From positions 1-5,423 of the forward strand of contig JAVBPA010000099.1 in NCBI GenBank assembly GCA_031549925.1: a stretch of 5,423 nucleotides of DNA. Direction: 5' to 3'. This DNA comes from JAVBPA01 sp031549925 (GTDB lineage Bacteria; Bacillota; Clostridia; Oscillospirales; CAG-272). The position numbers were made by a program, and so were the translations under genes. Below the pieces are notes generated by a model. The model searched no databases and was not told the DNA's origin. It worked only from the letters and a program-made list of their open reading frames with translations. Positions 1-5,423 of the stretch are shown one piece after another (within the stretch, counting starts at the first letter, position 1; every line of letters begins with the position of its first letter).

Positions 1-2
1 AC

Positions 3-1094
3 CGTTTCGGAATTGAAGAAGTGAGGAGCTGGAAGTGGGGAGATTTCACAGAATATGAAAATTCCGATTGGTTTAACACAGGCGAGAAGAGTGAGGATTC
101 GCTTATTGCCTATTGTAAGATTTATGATTATACAGCGGGTGCGTTATGCGATATTTTAGGTGATAATACATACATCGGCGCACACAGTATGACTTGTGCC
201 GACGGTCTTTGGGATGAACTTGAATTTATACGCCATTGTGCCGTGGGAACGAATTATTATACCAAAAAGACCGGAAGTTTATTAAAATATCTTTCAATAT
301 CTTTTTACGATATTAATCCTTCAAAAAAAACTTCGATTCCTGTTGAGAAATGTATCGAAATCGTACGTAAAACCGCGAAATCGTATAATCTCAACCTTGA
401 TTACGGCATTGATGAGGGACGACTGCTCAATGGGAGCGATGATTTACCGCTTACTTCGAGAGTAGTCGGACACACTTATCAAAGCGCGTATGACGCAAGA
501 CTTATTAAAACGATGATCGATTTTGATATCGACTATTTCGCAACTTGGCTGTATACTACCGGAAATGCTTTCAGCGGTTTAAAAACTGTTTCTCACCATG
601 TTGCTTCCTGTTTTTATAACATGAACGGATCTGCCGAAGTTAAAACGCAAGTAAAATATAATTCCGGTTTGCCGAAAAATACTGAATGTGATTTGACCGC
701 GTCATATGACGAAAAAAATAAAAAGATTTATATAATGGCTTATTCTTTTAAATATGACATGTTGTTTTCAGAAGAAGTTACCGCTTCATATGAAATAAAT
801 CTTCCCGCAGAAGCGAAAAGCGGAAACAATTATATCGTAACTAGGTATTTAATCGATGATACAGCGAATTTTTTCGATGAATGGTATGCAAAAAACAAAA
901 ATGTACCAAATACCACCGGCTGGTCAATTGATTCGGCGCAAATTTTGCTTCCGTTCGATGAATCCGAATATGAAAAATATTCTGTTTTGATCCCAACAAG
1001 AGGAATCGCAGATGTAAAAGATAACAAAATAAATCTTTCTCTCACTTTCCGCGGTAACAGCGCAGTATTCTATGTAATTGATTTATCAAAATAA
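3..1094 (+). CDS. GH39-like clan GH-A glycoside hydrolase, C-terminal part (5' end outside window)
   Basis: The frame is open to the left edge (it reads RFGIEE before the GTG at 21), so this is the 3' part of a larger gene and that GTG is an internal Val. Numbering from it, residues 1-200 look like the second half of a TIM barrel. WKWGDFTEYEN (4-14) matches the strand-4 'wkFgvwNEp' region, making E11 the candidate acid/base. SLIAYCKIYDYTAGAL and YIGAHS (51-56) match the GH39-type helix and strand 5. NLDYGIDEG (125-133) matches the strand-7 nucleophile region, candidate E132. Residues about 205-357 are beta-rich and probably form a C-terminal beta-sandwich. GH39 enzymes are mostly beta-xylosidases or iduronidases, but the substrate cannot be read here. 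The gene ends with tandem TAA TAA, then a terminator. The hydrolase call is fairly firm; the GH39 family call is a moderate-confidence inference from motif order. Confidence 0.6.
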   Translation, partial: RFGIEEVRSWKWGDFTEYENSDWFNTGEKSEDSLIAYCKIYDYTAGALCDILGDNTYIGAHSMTCADGLWDELEFIRHCAVGTNYYTKKTGSLLKYLSISFYDINPSKKTSIPVEKCIEIVRKTAKSYNLNLDYGIDEGRLLNGSDDLPLTSRVVGHTYQSAYDARLIKTMIDFDIDYFATWLYTTGNAFSGLKTVSHHVASCFYNMNGSAEVKTQVKYNSGLPKNTECDLTASYDEKNKKIYIMAYSFKYDMLFSEEVTASYEINLPAEAKSGNNYIVTRYLIDDTANFFDEWYAKNKNVPNTTGWSIDSAQILLPFDESEYEKYSVLIPTRGIADVKDNKINLSLTFRGNSAVFYVIDLSK

Positions 1095-1148
1095 TAAATT
1101 TATATTGCAACAAAAAAATTATTTATATACATTATCAAAAACGAATAT

Positions 1149-1196
1149 CCCTCCGTTTTCACAGTTTAAAAAGCTGCGTAAACAGAGGGTTTTTTT
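1149..1196 (+). terminator. Intrinsic terminator of the GH39-like gene
   Basis: Arms at 1149-1164 and 1174-1189 form a 16-position stem with three mismatches: CCCTC pairs with GAGGG at the base and CAG with CTG at the loop. The loop is 9 nt, and seven T follow directly (1190-1196). It lies 55 nt past the stop codon. On the opposite strand the stem is not followed by a T run, so it should stop only + strand transcripts and not the convergent GNAT transcript. Confidence 0.85.
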
Positions 1197-1208
1197 ATTA
1201 TTTAATTC

Positions 1209-1231
1209 TTAAAATATTCTGTATATTTTAA
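1209..1231. repeat. 9-bp perfect inverted repeat between convergent genes
   Basis: TTAAAATAT (1209-1217) and ATATTTTAA (1223-1231) are exact reverse complements around a 5-nt loop. It lies 57 nt beyond the GNAT stop codon and could be a weak 3' hairpin for the minus-strand transcript. The stem has no G or C and no T run follows on either strand, so it may be chance in very AT-rich DNA. Confidence 0.3.
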
Positions 1232-1287
1232 AACAATGTATATCGGGAAACAAATTTTATATAACAATTTATAATTATACATTTTTA

Positions 1288-1748
1288 TTAGGGTTTTAAA
1301 ATTTCGCAAAATCCTTCGTTCAAAGAGAAATCTATACCATTAATGTTTTCATTGACAATCATCATTTCATTATAATCAATATTTTTACCCGCAGCCCAGT
1401 TTTTTGAACTCTCCAATAATTCTTTGCCGATTCCCATTCCCCGGAAATCCTTGTCTACAATTAAATCAGCTATTTCTGCATGTTTATTGGGAATATTATT
1501 TTCAAAAGGCGGAGAGCCGGACTTGCGGACATGTACAAATCCCAAAATTTTTTCTTTGTTTTCTGTTGTGTTTTCACATGCAACAAATATATCAGAAACC
1601 GGATTTTCTATTATACTTTCAGGATAATTACCATTCAGCGATTCATTTTTATAATATTTCAGCTGCACTCCTTTATTACATTTTAGAAATTGTTCATAAA
1701 GAGCGCATATGGCTTCTATATCTTTTTTTCCGCTAACCTTGTTAACAT
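1288..1748 (-). CDS. GNAT-family N-acetyltransferase, interrupted by a one-base frameshift
   Basis: GNAT enzymes transfer an acetyl group from acetyl-CoA to an amine; the acceptor here is unknown. The C-terminal 126 codons (from a GTG at 1668) hold motif A, with DKDFRGMGIG giving RxxGxG, the acetyl-CoA pyrophosphate loop, and a final NEGF that fits the family's 'Y.k.GF' ending. That fragment lacks the first strand and helix, and the AGGAG before its GTG leaves no spacer. The real start is probably ATG 1748, with AGGAG 9 nt upstream. From there the frame reads MLTRLAEKK, then ATA and a TAG at 1718-1716. The next frame reads DIEAICALYEQF, a typical GNAT first helix, straight into the GTG fragment. 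One -1 shift at the A7 tract (1729-1723) restores a 153-aa protein, normal for the family. The cause could be mutation, assembly indel or recoding. It follows the large hydrolase gene by 12 nt. Confidence 0.75.
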
Positions 1749-1757
1749 AATGTTTTT

Positions 1758-1762
1758 CTCCT
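1758..1762 (-). promoter_or_regulatory. Ribosome binding site of the GNAT gene, overlapping the upstream stop codon
   Basis: The minus strand reads TAGGAG, so AGGAG starts inside the TAG stop (1763-1761) of the 649-aa hydrolase gene. A 9-nt spacer separates it from ATG 1748, a normal distance. This placement fixes ATG 1748 as the ancestral start and implies co-transcription, perhaps translational coupling, with the hydrolase. Confidence 0.75.
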
Positions 1763-3710
1763 ATTCTTTTTGGATAAGATAATACATACTCCTCATAGTT
1801 TTGCCGATTTCAATATGGAATTTTCCGTCTTCTCCGTACCATGAACGCGGTGAACCTACATAAAATCCTTCGGCGTTTACCGCCCAAACCTTGAGATCGC
1901 TCACGGTAGTATCAAGAATAATTTCCGCTTCGATGACTTCAATCAATATCGGAGCACTTCCGTAATTTTTCATTGTTGTTCCGTCAAATTCCGCTCCGGT
2001 ATTTTTAGCGCGTCCCACTGCTGTCAAAAGCATATTATCAGAGTTTACGATATCGCCGCTTGTAAGAGATGATAAGGCAAGAACCGCAAAATCGGTGACG
2101 CAGTTAACTGCCATTCCCGGTATTTCGACCGTTCCGTTCTTTTCTAAAAATCCATAGATACATTTTGTGCGTCCGCTGTTGATAGTACCGTATTGCTTTT
2201 TCCAGCTTCTGTATAAGCATCCGTTATCCGAAGTAACTTCACCTGATTCAAGATCAACCAGCGGTTTGTTTTCATCGATTCCTACTCCATCAAAGTTACA
2301 AGCTATTTTGTTTTGTTCCGCAGCTGCTGTAAAAACAGGCTTTCCTCCGCCTATTAATTTATCCACTTTTATTTCGGTAAATTTTTCACCCGCCGGAATA
2401 TCCGCTCTGCGTGTTATCAGCGCCGCATGATAAAACAATCCGAATTTCGCAGGGTCATTCCATGTAGAGAATATTCCTTCTCTGTACGGAACTCCGCCTA
2501 TCGATGATGAGGAAACTTCTTTTCCGAGAATATCCATATTGTTAAGTTTCGAAGTATAAGCGTATGTGTGAATTGTGAAGCCAGACCATCCCTGGAATGA
2601 ACCCACAGCCGCGTAAAGCAGCGAGCTCTCGGCGCGGTATTCGTTTGGCCAAGGCATATCCCACTCTGATACGAAGAAAGGCTTATCTGCGACACGCATA
2701 ACAGAAAGTCCCCCGAACCCGCATTCGGCTTCCCATGTCATCGCATGATTCATGCAGATTTTAACGTCTTCTCCCCATCTCCAATCATAAAAATATACGT
2801 GGCTGTCTGTGAAATCTGTCACAAGCTGGGATTTGGTGCATGCCGCGTTTATCGACCAGTTTGTACCGGTAAGAGGGATTTTAACACCTATTTCGCGCAT
2901 ATAGCCGCACATCTCGATATAGTATTTTTCAGAGAGCGCAATTTTGAATTGAACCAGCAAGTCGTCAGTTCCGTTTATATCGCAGTTTTCAGCGTCATAT
3001 ACAAATCCCTTTTCGTCAAGCCAAGCGCGGAATAATCCCCTAAATTCGCTTACATAAGGTTCAACATTTATTTGCCTTGAAAACAAATCGCTTTCGTTTA
3101 CAACCTCGCACATTACAATAACCGGATCATCTTTATAATATAGACCGGTGTAAGGGTTGTAGTGATTCCACATATCATAAGCCAGTTTCTTTTGCAAATC
3201 GATTAAACGGCGGTTGAATCCGCTGTAAGGCTTGGCGGCATCGGCGAGAGCGGCTACATTTTCTACATTATCACCTCCTTTAAATTTTCTGTATGTGAAG
3301 ATATCAAGATAAACGTAAATACCTTGTTCTTTTAAACAGTATATGAGGTAATCAAGCCTTTTCATGCTTTCGGGGTCAAGTTCGGTGGTTTTTTCGCAAC
3401 GCGGACCTTTTGTAAATTTAAAAATATTAGGAGTATTCCATTCCGAATCAAGCTGATGGAATCTTACCATATTTACTCCGATTTTTGAAAGCCGCCCTGC
3501 TACTTTTTCGCTGTAATCAAACTCCGGAAAATTTGCTCCTCCGTTGAAATTAGTTCCCCAAAAACGACCTTCCGTTCCGTCTTCAAAAACGAACCGGCTT
3601 CCGTCGACACCTAAAAATCCGTGTCTTCCGGCAGGTTTTTCACTAGCATAAACAAAGGAAAGATCTATCGGAGCATCATCATAATATGCCGGAAACGGTA
3701 TATAAGCCAT
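1761..3710 (-). CDS. Clan GH-A TIM-barrel glycoside hydrolase, cellulase-like, 649 aa
   Basis: A retaining beta-glycoside hydrolase by fold and motifs; the substrate is unknown. Barrel strands can be followed in order: FWGTN (50-54), NMVRFH (80-85, with the conserved clan Arg R83), YVYLDIF (132-138), VIVMCEVVNE (197-206), IPLTGTNW (278-285), DSHVYFYDW (302-310), PFFVSEWD (344-351) and GFTIHTYAY (377-385). N205-E206 ends strand 4, so E206 is the likely acid/base; E349 in SEWD ends strand 7 and is the likely nucleophile. Residues about 440-649 are beta-rich and probably form a C-terminal sandwich, with a TAVGRAKNTG segment (563-572) of a kind I associate with large bacterial hydrolases. There is no signal peptide (start MAYIPFPAYY), so it is probably cytoplasmic and acts on imported oligosaccharides. 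AGGGAG lies 7 nt before the ATG. I cannot assign a GH family by eye; a GH5-related or unassigned clan-A family is possible. Confidence 0.85.
   Translation of the reverse strand: MAYIPFPAYYDDAPIDLSFVYASEKPAGRHGFLGVDGSRFVFEDGTEGRFWGTNFNGGANFPEFDYSEKVAGRLSKIGVNMVRFHQLDSEWNTPNIFKFTKGPRCEKTTELDPESMKRLDYLIYCLKEQGIYVYLDIFTYRKFKGGDNVENVAALADAAKPYSGFNRRLIDLQKKLAYDMWNHYNPYTGLYYKDDPVIVMCEVVNESDLFSRQINVEPYVSEFRGLFRAWLDEKGFVYDAENCDINGTDDLLVQFKIALSEKYYIEMCGYMREIGVKIPLTGTNWSINAACTKSQLVTDFTDSHVYFYDWRWGEDVKICMNHAMTWEAECGFGGLSVMRVADKPFFVSEWDMPWPNEYRAESSLLYAAVGSFQGWSGFTIHTYAYTSKLNNMDILGKEVSSSSIGGVPYREGIFSTWNDPAKFGLFYHAALITRRADIPAGEKFTEIKVDKLIGGGKPVFTAAAEQNKIACNFDGVGIDENKPLVDLESGEVTSDNGCLYRSWKKQYGTINSGRTKCIYGFLEKNGTVEIPGMAVNCVTDFAVLALSSLTSGDIVNSDNMLLTAVGRAKNTGAEFDGTTMKNYGSAPILIEVIEAEIILDTTVSDLKVWAVNAEGFYVGSPRSWYGEDGKFHIEIGKTMRSMYYLIQKE
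3270..3281 (-). promoter_or_regulatory. Internal full-length Shine-Dalgarno match inside the hydrolase gene
   Basis: The mRNA reads AAAGGAGGTGAT, complementary over 12 nt to the conserved 16S rRNA 3' tail. It encodes Lys-Gly-Gly-Asp (residues 144-147 of the 649-aa hydrolase). It is followed by ATG-TAG 5 nt after GGAGG and by a second ATG-TAG 9 nt further on, both out of the gene's frame. There is no in-frame start codon close by, so an internal protein start is not supported. The match is clear; any effect, such as a ribosome pause, is inference. Confidence 0.5.
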
Positions 3711-3717
3711 AAAAATT

Positions 3718-3723
3718 CTCCCT
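3718..3723 (-). promoter_or_regulatory. Ribosome binding site of the 649-aa hydrolase gene
   Basis: AGGGAG lies 7 nt upstream of ATG 3710. No competing start codon in this frame has a comparable site, so the start is well supported. Confidence 0.75.
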
Positions 3724-3724
3724 A

Positions 3725-3753
3725 ATTATAATTTATAATTTTTGTAATTTCAA
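3725..3753 (-). promoter_or_regulatory. Candidate sigma-A promoter of the 649-aa hydrolase gene
   Basis: TTGAAA (3753-3748), a 17-nt spacer and TATAAT (3730-3725) give a near-consensus promoter. The -10 box ends one base before the ribosome binding site, so transcription would begin at about 3719, inside or just before it. That would leave a leader of about 8-10 nt and a damaged binding site. It may therefore be a chance match in an AT-rich spacer, with the true promoter further upstream. Confidence 0.35.
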
Positions 3754-3807
3754 TTTATCCCCCGCTCATAAATTCTAAATACAAAAGAATTACAACAAAC
3801 AAAATAA

Positions 3808-3845
3808 AACAAATAAAAGCCTGATCATATCTGTTTTTATTTGTT
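3808..3845 (-). terminator. Candidate AT-rich terminator of the esterase gene
   Basis: An 11-bp perfect inverted repeat, AACAAATAAAA (3808-3818) and TTTTATTTGTT (3835-3845), encloses a 16-nt loop in which GAT and ATC can form a small inner helix. It lies 40 nt past the esterase stop codon. On the minus strand it is followed by a T-rich stretch (TTTATTTTGTTTG). The stem has little GC, so the strength is uncertain. The rest of the 175-nt spacer (3711-3885) holds only the candidate promoter and ribosome binding site. Confidence 0.45.
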
Positions 3846-3885
3846 ATGTATCTATAATAATATTACTGCGTTTATATTTTATCAA

Positions 3886-4662
3886 TCAAAAGCCGTACAT
3901 AAGAAGCCAATTTTTAACCAAATCTGCCCATTGAGCCGCATTTTTATTTGATTGAGCGAGGCCTAACCCATGCACTCCGTACGGGAATATATGCAATTCG
4001 GCTGGAATATTTTTTTCTTTCAGCGCGGCACAGAGATCAAGACAATTTCTAACATGCACTCCCGCGTCTTCCATCGTATGCCACATAAAAACGGGAGGCA
4101 TATCCTCTCTTACAGACAATTCGCCCGATAATTTTTTAACAAGCGCTTCATCCGGTTTGTCGCCTAATAAATTAGTGCAGGAACCGCCATGTCCGTACCT
4201 GAGAAGCGAAACAACCGGATAGCATAAGATACCCGCGTCCGGACGGGACGAAACTGCGTCTATTAAATCGCCGTCCTTGCCGTAATCAAATTGCTCGATT
4301 GCCATTGTAGTTAGGTGCCCTCCGGCAGAGAAACCAAGTACTCCTATTTTATTCGGATCGATGTTAAATTCTCCCGCGTGATAGCGAACATAACGAACGG
4401 CACGCATCACATCTTCAAGTATTGCCGGATATTTATAAGGCGCGACTCTGTAGTTCAATACAAACGAATGTATTCCCGCTTCGTTTATCATGCGTGAAAT
4501 CGGTTCGCCTTCATGAGGAGCACGTCCGGAATAACCTCCTCCCGGACAAACTATAACGCATCCGCGTTTTTTATCTCCTTTTAAATACGGGGTAAGCGTA
4601 GGTTCTTCCTGGCCGAATTCCGGATTATAATACGGTGTTCCGTTTTCCCAAAGCTTGTACAT
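3886..4662 (-). CDS. Alpha/beta-hydrolase esterase, acetylxylan-esterase / BD-FAE-like, 258 aa
   Basis: A serine esterase of the kind that removes acetyl or feruloyl groups from hemicellulose oligosaccharides; the exact acyl group and sugar are not shown. VCPGGGYSGRA (38-48) is the oxyanion loop, equivalent to HGGGY of lipases. LGFSAGGH (109-116) is the nucleophile elbow, S112 in GxSxG. HTMEDAGVHV (195-204) aligns with the 'HtadDevVPv' loop, giving D199, and YGVHG (228-232) gives H231, so the triad is complete. The length suits a single-domain enzyme. The frame runs upstream to a TTG at 4791, but the real start is ATG 4662: GGAGG (4675-4671) lies 8 nt from it and only 2 nt from the ATG at 4668, and a strong promoter sits inside the longer version. 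There is no signal peptide. It has its own promoter between the GH3 and large hydrolase genes. Confidence 0.85.
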   Translation of the reverse strand: MYKLWENGTPYYNPEFGQEEPTLTPYLKGDKKRGCVIVCPGGGYSGRAPHEGEPISRMINEAGIHSFVLNYRVAPYKYPAILEDVMRAVRYVRYHAGEFNIDPNKIGVLGFSAGGHLTTMAIEQFDYGKDGDLIDAVSSRPDAGILCYPVVSLLRYGHGGSCTNLLGDKPDEALVKKLSGELSVREDMPPVFMWHTMEDAGVHVRNCLDLCAALKEKNIPAELHIFPYGVHGLGLAQSNKNAAQWADLVKNWLLMYGF

Positions 4663-4670
4663 TTGCATAC

Positions 4671-4675
4671 CCTCC
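4671..4675 (-). promoter_or_regulatory. Ribosome binding site that decides the esterase start
   Basis: GGAGG is 8 nt from ATG 4662 and only 2 nt from the in-frame ATG at 4668, so translation should begin at MYKLW rather than MQMYKLW. Confidence 0.75.
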
Positions 4676-4696
4676 AAATTATTATTACATATGACG

Positions 4697-4725
4697 ATTA
4701 TATTCTTCAAAGACCGGTGTGTCAA
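4697..4725 (-). promoter_or_regulatory. Consensus sigma-A promoter of the esterase gene
   Basis: TTGACA (4725-4720), a 17-nt spacer and TATAAT (4702-4697) match the vegetative consensus at all twelve positions with ideal spacing. The predicted start of transcription is near 4690, giving a leader of about 28 nt that contains the GGAGG. The spacer includes the palindrome ACCGGT, too short to call an operator. The remaining upstream part of the spacer (4726-4787) is AT-rich with no clear terminator for the GH3 gene, so read-through from it is possible. Confidence 0.85.
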
Positions 4726-4787
4726 GTAGATTAAATTAAAAATGCTATAAGGACGGGGAGAAAATATAAATATAATTATTTTACCTG

Positions 4788-5423
4788 TCAAAAAATAATA
4801 TTTAAATCAATTTTCCATTTTAATATACGTTCTACAGATTGATTTATTCTTTCTTCCGTTATCAATTTATTTTCATATGCTGAAACAACTGCTTTATACT
4901 GAGTTTCATAATCAGAACAGCACAGCATATCATTACCCGCCAAAACAGCTGCTACCGCGGCTTCGGCACCGTCTGTAAAATTTGTTATTCCATCCATACC
5001 CAAATCGTCAGTTATTATGACTCCGTTAAAATTCAATGTACCGCGCAGAAGCTCATGCACAGCGGAAGAAACGGAGGCAGGACGATCCGGATCAATACAT
5101 TCCATAATGTTATGCGATATCATAACCGAACCCGCGCCGGCTTCTATACCGGCTGCAAACGGCAAAAAATCCGATGTTTCAAAAACCGAATATTCACGTG
5201 TATCAATTACTATCGAAGTATGGGTATCATCGTTTGAACCGTAACCGGGGAAATGTTTGAGAGTACTCCCTATTTTATTTTTAGCCATAATTGTTACTAC
5301 ATATTTTACGTATTGACTGACATCCGTGTGATCTCCACCAAACGAACGGTAATATATAAAATCGTTTTTACTTCCGGATATATCACAAACAGGAGCTAAA
5401 TTTAGATTTATTCCAAGCGATAA
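4788..5423 (-). CDS. GH3 beta-N-acetylhexosaminidase-type (NagZ-like) glycosidase, C-terminal 211 aa (5' end outside window)
   Basis: The frame is open to the right edge, so this is the last 211 residues of a GH3 barrel; NagZ-type proteins are usually about 340-400 aa or longer. The ATG at 5288 is an internal Met, because family sequence continues upstream of it: GINLNLAPVCDIS (4-16) and FIYYRSFGGD (22-31). KHFPGYG (56-62) is the NagZ signature; the following D66-T67-H68 matches the Asp-x-His acid/base dyad of NagZ enzymes. VMISHN (100-105) and the SVSSAVHELLRGTL segment follow, then VIITDDLGMDGI (135-146), whose first Asp, D139, is the likely nucleophile. The Asp-x-His dyad favours N-acetyl-beta-glucosaminidase activity, in muropeptide recycling or glycan use. 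The N-terminus is unseen, so location and any signal or lipobox cannot be judged. No second GH3 domain follows; the gene ends soon after the barrel, 125 nt before the esterase start. Confidence 0.88.
   Translation of the reverse strand, partial: LSLGINLNLAPVCDISGSKNDFIYYRSFGGDHTDVSQYVKYVVTIMAKNKIGSTLKHFPGYGSNDDTHTSIVIDTREYSVFETSDFLPFAAGIEAGAGSVMISHNIMECIDPDRPASVSSAVHELLRGTLNFNGVIITDDLGMDGITNFTDGAEAAVAAVLAGNDMLCCSDYETQYKAVVSAYENKLITEERINQSVERILKWKIDLNIIF

Noticed and set aside
21..23. GTG as the start of the GH39-like gene
   Set aside because: The frame is open upstream to the window edge, the preceding residues fit the barrel, and a start here would remove the first half of the barrel.
830..1045. 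71-codon minus-strand frame
   Set aside because: Antisense to the C-terminal domain of the GH39-like gene, without motif or convincing ribosome binding site.
1404..1736. Open frame of 110 codons on the + strand, with two other + strand frames at 1424-1627 and 1480-1686
   Set aside because: They lie antisense to the GNAT gene, whose frame carries the RxxGxG acetyl-CoA motif; the + strand products show no family features and are Cys/Phe-rich translations of AT-rich antisense.
2167..3035. + strand frames at 2167-2430 and 2745-3035, and a minus-strand frame at 2498-2695
   Set aside because: All lie within the 649-aa hydrolase gene, whose frame has continuous barrel motifs; these are shadows.
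3270..3281. + strand ATCACCTCCTTT, identical to the 16S rRNA 3' tail
   Set aside because: Not an rRNA fragment: the neighbouring bases do not continue the 16S sequence and the region codes for the hydrolase on the other strand.
4761..4782. AT-rich imperfect inverted repeat just after the GH3 stop codon
   Set aside because: Only about six A/T pairs and no GC stem or T tract; not enough to call a terminator.
4315..5244. + strand frames at 4315-4497, 5017-5244 and 5055-5237
   Set aside because: Antisense to the esterase and GH3 genes, which have complete catalytic motifs in their own frames.
5286..5288. ATG as the start of the GH3 gene
   Set aside because: Forty-five upstream in-frame codons encode conserved GH3 sequence (GINLNLAPVCD, YRSFGGD), so the gene continues beyond the window.

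Overview
The window is AT-rich and gene-dense, and reads like a low-GC Firmicutes genome, most likely an uncultured gut or rumen-type clostridium. The grounds are strong AGGAGG-class ribosome binding sites, a perfect TTGACA-N17-TATAAT promoter, A/T-ended codons, and the gene content, which is mostly carbohydrate-active enzymes. The taxonomic call is inference. I see no rRNA, tRNA, CRISPR array, insertion sequence or phage gene.

Layout. On the + strand, the left edge carries the 3' part of a glycoside hydrolase that looks GH39-like (3-1094, 5' end outside the window), closed by an intrinsic terminator. Everything else is on the minus strand and converges on it. In transcription order these are: the C-terminal 211 residues of a GH3 / NagZ-type beta-N-acetylhexosaminidase (5423-4788, 5' end outside the window); an alpha/beta-hydrolase esterase of the acetylxylan-esterase type (4662-3886) with its own consensus promoter; a 649-aa clan GH-A TIM-barrel glycoside hydrolase (3710-1761); and a GNAT-family N-acetyltransferase (1748-1288). 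The ribosome binding site of the last gene overlaps the stop codon of the large hydrolase.

How the genes may work together. Two clan GH-A-type hydrolases, a GH3 enzyme and a deacylating esterase fit a set that trims acylated plant or host glycans. The two complete enzymes (the 649-aa hydrolase and the esterase) have no visible signal peptide, so they probably act in the cytoplasm on imported oligosaccharides. No transporter or regulator lies in the window. The GNAT gene looks like a passenger in the same transcript.

Most notable points. (1) The GNAT gene is broken by one base at an A7 tract that also forms the sequence A AAA AAG. A single -1 shift there joins a well-placed ATG to the rest of a normal-length 153-aa GNAT protein. 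(2) A 12-nt perfect anti-Shine-Dalgarno complement lies inside the large hydrolase gene, followed at once by two ATG-TAG start-stop pairs. (3) The two clan GH-A-type enzymes are hard to place in a named family by eye. I found no clear evidence of a wholly new biological system; the frameshift site is the best candidate for unusual biology, and an ordinary mutation or assembly indel is the simpler explanation.
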